Below are positions 1 to 7,472 of a stretch of 64,000 nucleotides of DNA, one piece after another (within the stretch, counting starts at the first letter, position 1; each line of letters begins with the position of its first letter). The notes beneath the pieces were generated by a model, which ran no database searches, was not told where the DNA came from, and saw only the letters and a list, made by a program, of their open reading frames with translations. This stretch comes from Terriglobus sp. RCC_193 (GTDB lineage Bacteria; Acidobacteriota; Terriglobia; Terriglobales; Acidobacteriaceae): assembly GCF_041355105.1 (NCBI RefSeq), contig NZ_JBFUPK010000002.1, positions 1,308,037 through 1,372,036 on the forward strand, written 5' to 3'. The translations under genes were made by a program, and so were the position numbers.

Positions 1-665
1 ACCATATCCAGCAGGCGTTTCCCGAGCATCTGCGCGGTTGCTGCATCAATGCCGCGCAGCGGTCCATCCAGCATCAGCAGCGCCATGCCATGCACCGTGG
101 ACCACGCCAGAAACTCCGCTCCCGGCCTGTCTTTTGCCTTCAAAATCCCCGCAGCCAACATCCGATTCAATGCCAGGCTAAGCAACTGAAACGGATTCAG
201 CCCGGTAGCGCCTGCATTCGCAGGGTTCGGCGTCTCAAACACCGGCGCAGGAACGCTGAATCCTGTTTTGAACAGCCCCGGCTCGCTCAGCGCAAAGGTA
301 AGGTAGCCCGTACCCACGGCACGCAGGCTGCGTCGCGCGTAACTCGCGGGATCCTTACCCGGTCGCAGGCTGTTCATCTCCGCTTCAATTGCCACGGCCA
401 ATCTTGCAATGCACTCGGACCGGACCGCCGCCAGCAGATCATTCTGGTTGGCAAAGTGGCGATATGCCGCATTGGGCACCACTCCCGCCCGTCGCGTTGC
501 TTCCCGCAAAACCACGGCTTGCGGACCACCGGCCCGTGCCATTTCAATAGCCGCATCCAGCAGCGCACGCCGGAGATCGCCATGTCGAAACGTGTCACGT
601 GGGGTGCCCGTCGCGGCTCGTTTTGCAGGACTTCGTCCTCGCGACTTCGATTCTGTTTTGGCCAT
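1..665 (-). CDS. TetR/AcrR family transcriptional regulator (3' end outside window)
   Basis: A one-component repressor-type regulator, read from the ATG at 665 to the window edge. The frame stays open for 221 codons and the stop lies beyond base 1. A basic tail (residues 1-25) precedes the helix-turn-helix at about residues 27-75. The helix-turn-helix shows FRHGDLRRALLDAA and then VPNAAYRHFANQNDLL, in which NAAYRHF matches the TetR recognition helix. The remainder is an alpha-helical ligand domain resembling the WHG-type C-terminal domain. It diverges from the VOC gene at 778 across 112 bp, so control of that gene is a reasonable inference, but I found no clean operator. The effector is unknown. 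Confidence 0.85.
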   Translation of the reverse strand, partial: MAKTESKSRGRSPAKRAATGTPRDTFRHGDLRRALLDAAIEMARAGGPQAVVLREATRRAGVVPNAAYRHFANQNDLLAAVRSECIARLAVAIEAEMNSLRPGKDPASYARRSLRAVGTGYLTFALSEPGLFKTGFSVPAPVFETPNPANAGATGLNPFQLLSLALNRMLAAGILKAKDRPGAEFLAWSTVHGMALLMLDGPLRGIDAATAQMLGKRLLDM

Positions 666-777
666 GATTGCTAAAACCAATTCTAAATCGAAGTTTCATC
701 AAATCGCATGGACAAAACGTATGTCCGGTGGTTCAATGTGGACACCGTACACATGCGGTGAAATGAGGGAGCGGAAA

Positions 778-1554
778 ATGGCAGGCAAGGCAGGATTCGT
801 CTGGTATGAACTGACAACCAGCGGCGATGTGGATGCCGCTGCAAAGTTTTATGGCGACGTGGTGGGCTGGGACGTGCGCGACGCCGGAATGCCCGGCATG
901 AAATATCTCCTCTTCGGCAAGGGCGGCAAGGACGTTGGCGGCATGATGAGCTGGCAGTCCATCGGCATGAACGGCCCCAGCGTGTGGAAGGCTCATATCT
1001 ACACGCCGGACGTTGATAAGGAAGCCGAAGCCGTCAAGCGCGACGGCGGCACGGTGCATCGTCCGCCGCAGGATATTCCCAACATCGGTCGTTTCGCTGT
1101 GGTTGCTGATCCGCAGGGCGTGGAATACCTGCTGTTTCAACCCTCCACGCAATATGCTCCGCCACGCCTGGCGCAGAATGAGGTGGGCAACGTCGGCTGG
1201 CACGAACTCCTCACCTCTGACGGGGAGAAGGCGTGGGAGTTCTATTCCAAGCATTATGGCTGGGAGAAGGACTTTGCCATGGACATGGGAGCGATGGGTG
1301 TCTATCAGACCTTCCGCATCGACACTGACCGCTACACCGGCGCCATGATGAATCTTCCTCCCGATGGCAGCATGGGGCAGCCGCGCTGGGTCTACTACTT
1401 TCAGGTGGAAGATGTGGACGCGGCAGTGCCGAAAATCGAAGCAGGCGGCGGTAAGATCACGCTGCCGGCTATGGATGTTCCTGGTGGATCACGCATCCTG
1501 CAGGCAACCGATCCGCAGGGCGGCGCCTTCGCGCTGGTGTCCTCCAAAGCGTAA
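778..1554 (+). CDS. VOC superfamily protein with two glyoxalase-like modules
   Basis: A 258-residue cytoplasmic protein made of two tandem vicinal-oxygen-chelate modules (about 7-125 and 132-256). Each ends in the usual DPQG turn (ADPQGVEYLLF and TDPQGGAFALV). The start at 778 has a GAGGGAG ribosome-binding site ending about 7 bases upstream. The frame is open well upstream to 409, but that part overlaps the divergent TetR gene and is a shadow. The family includes CFP30B/CatB-like dioxygenase or resistance-like proteins. No substrate can be assigned here. The neighbouring TetR gene suggests an inducible, possibly detoxification-related role (inference). Confidence 0.85.
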   Translation: MAGKAGFVWYELTTSGDVDAAAKFYGDVVGWDVRDAGMPGMKYLLFGKGGKDVGGMMSWQSIGMNGPSVWKAHIYTPDVDKEAEAVKRDGGTVHRPPQDIPNIGRFAVVADPQGVEYLLFQPSTQYAPPRLAQNEVGNVGWHELLTSDGEKAWEFYSKHYGWEKDFAMDMGAMGVYQTFRIDTDRYTGAMMNLPPDGSMGQPRWVYYFQVEDVDAAVPKIEAGGGKITLPAMDVPGGSRILQATDPQGGAFALVSSKA

Positions 1555-1593
1555 CGGTGCTTGCTGCGCGTAAGGAAACACAGCGAAGCTCAA

Positions 1594-1742
1594 ACGAACG
1601 AAGTTCGTCATCCTGAGCGAAACGAAGTGAAGTCGAAGGACCTGCATTCTTCTGTGCCCTCTGCCATGCGCCAAGAAAACCACAGGATGGTTTTCATGAA
1701 GCATTCCCATCGGGGACAAGAAAAGCAGGTCCTTCGGCTGAC
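1594..1742. repeat. Modular hairpin repeat, B type, roughly paired unit
   Basis: A perfect 6-bp stem ACGAAC-gaa-GTTCGT (1594-1608) runs directly into the conserved CATCCTGAGCGAA motif and then GGACCTGCATTC. A degenerate inverted copy (GCAGGTCCTTCGG) sits at about 1725-1740. The next hairpin, ACGCGC-ttt-GCGCGT at 1741-1755, belongs to the inverted copy. The unit lies between the VOC gene and the convergent ggt gene and contains no plausible gene. The same modules recur at nine other places in the window. Confidence 0.85.
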
Positions 1743-1751
1743 GCGCTTTGC

Positions 1752-1886
1752 GCGTATGAGCTTCGCTTCGTGCGTACAATTTGCTTTGCGCGTACGAGCT
1801 TCGCTTCGCGCGTGCAAGCTTCGCTTCGTGCGTGCAAGCTTCGCTTCGTGCGTGCAAGCTGCGCTTCGTGCGTGCAAGCTGCGCTT
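1752..1886. repeat. Tandem array of about 20-bp units
   Basis: About 6.5 copies of a 20-bp unit containing CGTGCAAGCTTCGCTTCG. The last four units (from 1811, 1831, 1851 and 1871) are nearly identical, and the first three are diverged. The unit equals the reverse complement of the GCGAAGCTCGTACGCG-type flank found next to the hairpin repeats (for example at 63740), so the array looks like a local amplification of that flank. The period is not a multiple of three and all frames give repetitive peptides, so it is not coding. It abuts the stop codon of ggt, and 1555-1912 holds nothing else. Confidence 0.85.
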
Positions 1887-1912
1887 AGATACGAGCGATG
1901 GTGCAAGCCGTA

Positions 1913-3694
1913 TCAATACCCATCCGCCTTGCCATACGGCTTGCGCGTGTCATGCCCGCCCAGCAGCTCACCCGTCTTCGGATCGACAGCAATCAACTCG
2001 CTATCGCCCCATACGCCGGGGTTCTTTTCATCAAACTCGCCGGAACGTTTGATGACGTAGCCGCTGGCCTTTAAAGCATCCGCCGTCGTCGCCGGGAACT
2101 TCTTCTCCACCTGCAATTCATCGGGCAGATACTGATGATGAAAGCGCGGAGCATCCGCTGCTTCCTGAATGTTCAGCCCGTTATCCAGGACGCTGATCAT
2201 GTCGTTGGCCACGGTGGTAATAATCGTCGGCCCACCCGGCGATCCCAGCACCAGCCGCACCTTGCCACGCTTGGTCACAATCGTTGGCGTCATCGCGGAC
2301 AGCGGCCGTTTGTAAGGAGCAATCGAGTTATTCGGCCCCTGAATCAGGCCAAATCCATTCGGCACACCTACCTTGCTGGTGAAGTCATCCATCTCGTCGT
2401 TCATGGCAAATCCTGCGCCCTTGATCACGACTCCTGAACCAAACAAAAAGTTCAGCGTGTAAGTATTCGAAACAGCGTTGCCATCCGCATCCACCACGCT
2501 GAAGTGTGTGGTCTGCGTGCTCTCATGCTTGTCGGTTTGTTTCGGCGGTTCCGGCATAAATCCTGCCGGACGGACCAGGTCTTTGGAAGCAGTCGGCTTC
2601 ACCGGATCAATCGTCTTGCGCCATGCCTTGGCATAGTTTTTATCGGCCATCTGCTTCAGCGGCATGGTGGTGAAATCCGGATCGCCCAGGTAGTCGCTGC
2701 GATCCATAAACGCACGCCGATACGCTTCCGTGATGATGTGTACCTGCCCCGGCGAACGGTCCGCGCCCAGCTTCTTCAGGTCATAGCCGGTCAGGATGTT
2801 CAGCACCTCCTGCAGCACAATACCGCCGGAAGAAGGCGGCGGAGCCGTCACGAATTTGTAGCCGTGATACTTGCCCTCCAGCGGAACGCGATCTTTCACC
2901 TGATACGCGGCCAGATCAGCCTTCGTCATGTTGCCGTCATGCGCGGCCATATCTGCGGCAATCGCATCGGCAATCGAACCCTTATAAAAATCATCGGGGT
3001 CATTCGAAATCCGTTCCAGTGTCGCGGCCAGATCCGGCAGCTTCACAGTCTCGCCACCTTTGTAGAAATTGCCATCGCGCTGATAGATCCTGCGCCCTTC
3101 CGGATTCGCCGCCAGTACCTTGCTCTTCCACGTACCCAATTCTTCTTCGGTAGCCACATAGCCATCGCGAGCGTATCGGATCGCCGGCTGCATCGCGGCT
3201 TTCAAACCCAGCTTGCCGTAATGCTTCTCCGCATACGCCATGCCTGCCACGGTGCCGGGAACACCGCTGGCTTTGTATCCCTGACGGCTCATCCCATTGA
3301 TCACCTTGCCGTCTTTGTCCAGGTACATATCGCGGAACGCCGCTGCCGGAGCCTCTTCGCGATAGTCAATGAAGTGCGCCTTGCCATCGCCCAGTTTCTT
3401 TTTCCCATGCTTGTGCGCCGGACGAATCAACATGAATCCGCCGCCGCCAATGTTGCCTGCCTGCGGATACACCACTGCCAGCGCAAACGCCACGGCCACG
3501 GCGGCATCCACGGCATTACCGCCCTGCTTCAGCACTTCCACGCCAGCGTCTGTTGCCAGATGATGAATGCTCACCACCATCGCGTGTTGCGTGCGGACGG
3601 GCTGAGGCGTGGGCGAAACCTGCGCCACCAACGCGGAAAACGGCGAAACGGCAACAGCCAGCGATACACATGCAGCAAGCCAACGAGTCTTCAT
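1913..3694 (-). CDS. ggt: Gamma-glutamyltransferase (glutathione hydrolase) precursor
   Basis: A secreted or periplasmic Ntn-hydrolase that cleaves and transfers the gamma-glutamyl group of glutathione and related peptides. It is 593 residues, normal for the family, with a signal peptide at residues 1-24. The precursor cleaves itself before the catalytic threonine, here Thr395 in the motif TTHFSVVDADGNAV. The GSPGG substrate loop lies in the C-terminal subunit (GSPGGPTIITT), and GGIVLQEVLN is in the large subunit. The gene is monocistronic, convergent with the VOC gene and divergent from the MHYT kinase at 3851. All family landmarks are present, so the assignment is secure. Confidence 0.95.
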   Translation of the reverse strand: MKTRWLAACVSLAVAVSPFSALVAQVSPTPQPVRTQHAMVVSIHHLATDAGVEVLKQGGNAVDAAVAVAFALAVVYPQAGNIGGGGFMLIRPAHKHGKKKLGDGKAHFIDYREEAPAAAFRDMYLDKDGKVINGMSRQGYKASGVPGTVAGMAYAEKHYGKLGLKAAMQPAIRYARDGYVATEEELGTWKSKVLAANPEGRRIYQRDGNFYKGGETVKLPDLAATLERISNDPDDFYKGSIADAIAADMAAHDGNMTKADLAAYQVKDRVPLEGKYHGYKFVTAPPPSSGGIVLQEVLNILTGYDLKKLGADRSPGQVHIITEAYRRAFMDRSDYLGDPDFTTMPLKQMADKNYAKAWRKTIDPVKPTASKDLVRPAGFMPEPPKQTDKHESTQTTHFSVVDADGNAVSNTYTLNFLFGSGVVIKGAGFAMNDEMDDFTSKVGVPNGFGLIQGPNNSIAPYKRPLSAMTPTIVTKRGKVRLVLGSPGGPTIITTVANDMISVLDNGLNIQEAADAPRFHHQYLPDELQVEKKFPATTADALKASGYVIKRSGEFDEKNPGVWGDSELIAVDPKTGELLGGHDTRKPYGKADGY

Positions 3695-3850
3695 CGGTCC
3701 GGAAGCACCTCAGTAATGGATGGGATTGGTTCTGAGCATATCGCGAGTACACAGTCCCCGCGCTTTTTCGCTGGTAAAACATCCCGTCTCTGCGCATACA
3801 GTAGGAAGGCGCAACGTCAATAGACGCGTTCGCAAGGAAAGTAATTTTTC

Positions 3851-5305
3851 GTGCCTGGCACATTTGATCTCTGGACTGTGTTGTTCTCATTCACCATTGC
3901 CTCGCTTGCGGGGTTTGTGGCGTTTGAGTCCATGGAGCACACCCGTTACAGCCCCCGCCCTGCCGTGTGGACCATGATCAGCGGCCTCACACTTGGCCTT
4001 GGCATCTGGTCCATGCATTTTGTCGGCATGTTGGCCTGGCAGCCACCTTTCCCGCTCTATTACGCCGTCACTCCGACACTGCTTAGCGTTCTGGTGGCGA
4101 TTCTTTCGTCCTGGCTGGCCATGCATCTCGCCGTCACTCATCGCACCAGTACCCGCAACATCGTTCTGGGATCGTTTGCGGTGGGCGCCGGTATCTGTGC
4201 CATGCATTACATCGGCATGGACGCCCTGCGGTTCTCCCAGCCCATCATGTGGAGCATCCCGGGCGTGGCGCTGTCTTTTGTGATCGCCATCTTTGCATCG
4301 CTCGGTGCCATGTCCATGCTGCGTCACAGCGGCACATTCAGCATCCCTCGCCAGATCGCGGCATCGCTGGTCATCGGCATTGCCATCTGCGGCATGCATT
4401 ACACCGGCATGCTCGCCATGATGCTGCCTGCCGGAGCTGTTTCCATTCAGCAGTCTCACGAATTCTTCGGAACATCGCTGGCGCGCGTCGGCGTGGGCAA
4501 CGCGCTGGTCTTCATGGCGTGCCTGTTGGTCGTCTTCTATCGCGATAAGGTGCGCCTGCTGCAAACAACCTCCGCCGCGCAGAACAAGGCGATCGACGCG
4601 CAGCGAACCGCGGAACGCATGAGCGCGGCAGGACGCATCGCCGCCTCCATCGCGCATGAAATCAACAACCCGCTCGAAGCCGTCACCAATCTGCTCTACC
4701 TGGCGGAGCAAGGGAATGTCGGTGACGAGGAGCGCAGATTCCTGCAAACGGCACAGAACGAACTGCGCCGCGTTGCCGAAATCACCACGCACACCCTGAA
4801 GTTCTACCGCCAGCCCTCCGGCCCGGCGCTAACCTCGTTGGCGGAACTCATGGAATCCACCCTGGCCGTCTTCCAGAACCGGCTGGAGAAGCATCACATC
4901 GCGCTCGTACGCCAGTGGGATCCAGCCACGCCTTCTGTTCCTTGCCGTGCGGGAGAAATCCGCCAGGTGCTGGCAAACCTGGTGGGCAACGCCATCGACG
5001 CCATGAACGCCCACGGCGGCACGCTCACTCTGAAAATCCGCCCAACCGCTTCCGGTGGCGCTGAAATTATCGTTGCCGACACGGGCGCAGGCATCTCTCA
5101 GGAGACCCAGAAACGCATCCTGGAACCCTTCTTTACCACCAAGGGAGCCAGCGGCACCGGCCTCGGACTTTCCATCTGCGCGGAAATTATCCAGCATCAC
5201 GGCGGCACCCTGACCTTTGAAAGCAGCACCACCCCTGGCCACAGCGGCACCACATTCCATATCCTGCTGCCTGCACGGGTGACCTCCGACCCGGCTAAAG
5301 CATAG
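3851..5305 (+). CDS. MHYT-domain sensor histidine kinase
   Basis: A membrane sensor kinase of 484 residues. The start is GTG at 3851, chosen because AAGGAAAG lies about 10 bases upstream. The N-terminal half is an MHYT sensor with seven predicted membrane helices and the three diagnostic motifs MHFVGM (55), MHYIGM (118) and MHYTGM (182), proposed in this family to bind copper and sense a diatomic gas or redox state. A short linker leads to a HisKA domain with phospho-acceptor His269 in AHEINNP. The ATPase domain has NLVGNAIDAM, DTGAGIS and TGLGLSI. There is no PAS, GGDEF or receiver domain and no adjacent response regulator, so its partner is encoded elsewhere. Confidence 0.92.
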   Translation: MPGTFDLWTVLFSFTIASLAGFVAFESMEHTRYSPRPAVWTMISGLTLGLGIWSMHFVGMLAWQPPFPLYYAVTPTLLSVLVAILSSWLAMHLAVTHRTSTRNIVLGSFAVGAGICAMHYIGMDALRFSQPIMWSIPGVALSFVIAIFASLGAMSMLRHSGTFSIPRQIAASLVIGIAICGMHYTGMLAMMLPAGAVSIQQSHEFFGTSLARVGVGNALVFMACLLVVFYRDKVRLLQTTSAAQNKAIDAQRTAERMSAAGRIAASIAHEINNPLEAVTNLLYLAEQGNVGDEERRFLQTAQNELRRVAEITTHTLKFYRQPSGPALTSLAELMESTLAVFQNRLEKHHIALVRQWDPATPSVPCRAGEIRQVLANLVGNAIDAMNAHGGTLTLKIRPTASGGAEIIVADTGAGISQETQKRILEPFFTTKGASGTGLGLSICAEIIQHHGGTLTFESSTTPGHSGTTFHILLPARVTSDPAKA

Positions 5306-5583
5306 TGCTCGTACGGTCGCAGACCGTCATCCTGAACGAAGCGAAGCGGAGCTGAAGGACCTGCATTCCTCTCAACCCTCGACAATGCGCCAGGAAGCCC
5401 AAACGAACCAGCAGCCCAAAACGGGTGCCCCAGGTTCACGAAGCTAACCTGGGTATTCGTGCGAAGCACGAACCAGCGAAGCTCCAACGCACCAGGCGCG
5501 TCCCTTTCAACGGGCATGAACCGTACCAACCATAACGAGCAAGGGACTTTAGCCATCGAGGGAATTTCCAGTCGCAATCACCC
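5306..5583. repeat. Hairpin-repeat cluster between MHYT kinase and rplU
   Basis: This intergenic stretch has no gene. It contains the variable stem ACGGTC-gca-GACCGT (5313-5327) fused to the B motif (CATCCTGAACGAA ... GGACCTGCATTC). A string of further hairpins follows: CCCAGGTT with AACCTGGG (5429-5453), TTCGTGC-gaa-GCACGAA (5456-5472) and ACGCAC-cag-GCGCGT (5490-5504, one mismatch). The CCCAGGTT hairpin and its flank recur almost unchanged at 51036-51060. Confidence 0.85.
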
Positions 5584-5612
5584 TTGACCCCACCTCCGAT
5601 TCACGATATTCT
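5584..5612 (+). promoter_or_regulatory. Sigma-70-type promoter for rplU-rpmA
   Basis: TTGACC at 5584-5589 and TATTCT at 5607-5612 are separated by exactly 17 bases, a close match to the housekeeping -35/-10 pattern. It predicts a start near 5619 and a leader of about 147 bases before rplU. The leader (5619-5765) has no gene. It could carry autoregulatory structure for L21, but I recognise no known leader motif. Confidence 0.65.
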
Positions 5613-5765
5613 TGTCAGGTTTGGCGCATCTGGCGCATGGCTGTGGGGCATCCGGCCGCGTCGTGGTGGGGTCTGTACAAAGATCACTCCGCATCGCCTC
5701 TCATTTTATTGAGCTCAATGGTGTTTCAGGCGCACCGGCAACACGGCCGGGCGTGGAGGTTTGTG

Positions 5766-6098
5766 ATGTACGCAGTGATTCGTACCGGTGGTAAGCAGTA
5801 CCGTGTCGCCCCCGGCGACACCCTGAAGATTGAAACGGCAGCACACAACGACGGCGCGATCGAGTTCGCAGACGTCCTGGCTGTCAGCGCCGAAGAAGGC
5901 AAGTTTGAGCAGGAACTGGGCGGAGCCAAGGTGCTCGCTTCCGTTGTCGGCGAAGGCCGCGGCGACAAGATCCTGGTCTTCCACTACAAGCGCAAGAAGC
6001 AGTACAAGAAGCTGCAGGGCCACCGCCAGAACTTCGTTGAAGTAAAGATCAACGAGATCCTGGTCAACGGCAAGAGCTTCAAGGTCGAGAGCAAGTAA
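5766..6098 (+). CDS. rplU: Large ribosomal subunit protein bL21
   Basis: A structural protein of the 50S subunit that contacts 23S rRNA near bL20. It is 110 residues, the normal size. The start MYAVIRTGGKQYRV is the canonical L21 N terminus and is preceded by GGAGG at 5755-5759. The C-terminal basic KRKKQYKKLQGHRQ segment, which binds rRNA, is present. Longer frames starting upstream are not needed. It forms the usual pair with rpmA, 113 bp downstream, read from the promoter at 5584. Confidence 0.97.
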   Translation: MYAVIRTGGKQYRVAPGDTLKIETAAHNDGAIEFADVLAVSAEEGKFEQELGGAKVLASVVGEGRGDKILVFHYKRKKQYKKLQGHRQNFVEVKINEILVNGKSFKVESK

Positions 6099-6211
6099 CT
6101 CGCGCCCTCTGCGTTTTTGATTTTTGTTGTTTCGCCGCGTCAGCGGCACCTATTTCTGAATATTCGCGGACCACGTCTTAATGACGACGGCAACCGCAAC
6201 GAGGCAAAGCA

Positions 6212-6469
6212 ATGGCACATAAAAAAGGTGGCGGTTCCTCTTCCAACGGTCGTGACTCTAACGCGCAGCGCCTGGGCGTGAAGCGCTTCGCGGGTGAACA
6301 GGTCACGGGTGGCAGCATCCTCGTGCGTCAGCGTGGGACACCGCTCAAGGCTGGCCTGAACGTCGGTCGCGGCAAGGATGACACCCTCTTCGCCAAGGTC
6401 GGCGGACGCGTGATCTTCTCAGATCGTGGCAACCACGGCCGCTTCGTCTCCATCGAGCCGGCTGCTTAA
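6212..6469 (+). CDS. rpmA: Large ribosomal subunit protein bL27
   Basis: A 50S protein at the peptidyl-transferase centre, 85 residues long. It begins directly with [16 protein letters not shown], so it has the short N terminus of E. coli type, without the cleavable extension found in Firmicutes. The conserved GVKRFAGE and [10 protein letters not shown] segments are intact. A GAGG ribosome-binding site lies near 6200. It follows rplU, as in most bacteria. Confidence 0.97.
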   Translation: MAHKKGGGSSSNGRDSNAQRLGVKRFAGEQVTGGSILVRQRGTPLKAGLNVGRGKDDTLFAKVGGRVIFSDRGNHGRFVSIEPAA

Positions 6470-6491
6470 GCACCGTATCAATCTCTTCGCG

Positions 6492-6515
6492 ATGGCCCTG
6501 CTTTGGCGGGGCCAT
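6492..6515 (+). terminator. Possible terminator after rpmA
   Basis: A 7-bp perfect stem, ATGGCCC (6492-6498) with GGGCCAT (6509-6515), lies 22 bases after the rpmA stop. The downstream tract is only moderately T-rich (TCGCATTTCC), so this is a weak intrinsic terminator at best. Confidence 0.45.
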
Positions 6516-6603
6516 TCGCATTTCCATGTTCAGCCGCACAAACGAGCGAAGCACGGAACCGCAGCCTAACACCTCACGTACTCCATACGGAGGCTGGCCG
6601 ACC

Positions 6604-7353
6604 ATGCGACTTCCCACCATCTGTGCACTCTTCTTTGCGTTTGCGATCCCCGCACTGCACGCGCATACACAGCCCATCCACATCGATGTCGCCGCAGTCC
6701 ATCCACACAAATCCACCGGTGATGATCCATCCAATCGGCAGGTTATCGGCGGACGTTTCATCGCCACAGCAACCTCCGTGCAGACGCTCATCCGCACCGC
6801 CTTCGGCATCGACCCGAAAGCCATCGTCAATGCGCCTGCGTGGACCGAGAGCGAACTCTTCGACATGCAGGCCACCATCGCCGACCACGCAGAGATCACC
6901 ACCCCGGAACAGTTCCAGCAACTGATCCTCTCGCTGTTGCAGGATCAGTTCGGCTTCCGCTTTCACCGCGAGCAGCGCGAAGGCCCTGTCTATTGGCTGG
7001 TCGTGGACAAGCCGGGTAAAACCGGCCCGGCGCTGAAGGAAACCAAACCCGGTACGCCGATGAACATGAGCATGAATGGCGACCGCCGCATCGACATGCG
7101 CGTGACCAATGCCTCCATGACAGACTTCGCCAAGTCCATTCAGAAGCGCGCAGGCCGCACCATCGAAGACCACACCGGCCTCTCCGGCAGGTACGACTTC
7201 CAACTCCGCTGGGCCACCGACCCGTCGCCGGAGTCCGACGACGCCACTCTCTTCGCCGTCATCCGCGAACAACTTGGCCTCCGCCTGCAATCTGCCAAAG
7301 GCCCCATCGAAGTCATCGTCGTCGACAACGTGAACCGGCCCGTCTCCGAATAA
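6604..7353 (+). CDS. TIGR03435 family secreted protein
   Basis: A 249-residue exported protein of unknown function from a family strongly expanded in soil Acidobacteria. The start at 6604 has GGAGG about 10 bases upstream and gives a clean signal peptide (MRLPTICALFFAFAIPALHA). The family landmarks are the early DVAAVHPHKS segment, IRTAFGID in the first third, the DHTGLSGRYDF motif, and the closing LGLRLQSAKGPIEVIVVDNV segment. The recognition rests on these motifs; no biochemical role is established. No M56/BlaR1 peptidase gene, a frequent neighbour of this family, is adjacent. Confidence 0.85.
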   Translation: MRLPTICALFFAFAIPALHAHTQPIHIDVAAVHPHKSTGDDPSNRQVIGGRFIATATSVQTLIRTAFGIDPKAIVNAPAWTESELFDMQATIADHAEITTPEQFQQLILSLLQDQFGFRFHREQREGPVYWLVVDKPGKTGPALKETKPGTPMNMSMNGDRRIDMRVTNASMTDFAKSIQKRAGRTIEDHTGLSGRYDFQLRWATDPSPESDDATLFAVIREQLGLRLQSAKGPIEVIVVDNVNRPVSE

Positions 7354-7403
7354 TGGTCGTCGTGAGGCTTGGCTTGTGGTCGCCCGGAGCGTTGGAGTGG
7401 CAC

Positions 7404-7455
7404 AGGGGGAATGCAGGTCCTTCAGCTTCGCTGCGCTTCGTTCAGGATGACGGCC
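7404..7455. repeat. B-type repeat, inverted single copy
   Basis: Reverse orientation of the B motif: GAATGCAGGTCCTTCAGC at one end and TTCAGGATGACGG at the other. It fills most of the gap between the convergent TIGR03435 and GH3 genes. The variable stem-loop seen at other copies is absent here. Confidence 0.8.
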
Positions 7456-7472
7456 TAGTTGGTTAGTCCCGG

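Noticed and set aside
409-777. N-terminal extension of the VOC protein reaching back to 409
   Set aside because: It runs antisense through the TetR helix-turn-helix, while ATG 778 has a good ribosome-binding site and the family's usual N terminus.
1752-1886. CRISPR array
   Set aside because: The units are contiguous with no unique spacers, and no cas genes are present.
1489-1916. Overlapping frames through the 20-bp array encoding repeated Ala/Arg/Ser/Lys peptides
   Set aside because: The 20-bp period is not a multiple of three, so the peptides are by-products of the DNA repeat in every frame.
2504-3823. A 439-codon open frame on the plus strand opposite ggt
   Set aside because: It lies entirely antisense to a full-length gamma-glutamyltransferase, has no family motif and no ribosome-binding site. 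Long antisense frames are expected in high-GC DNA.
5619-5765. Known riboswitch or classical L21 leader
   Set aside because: I could not match the leader to any riboswitch core or to the ribosomal leader patterns I know.
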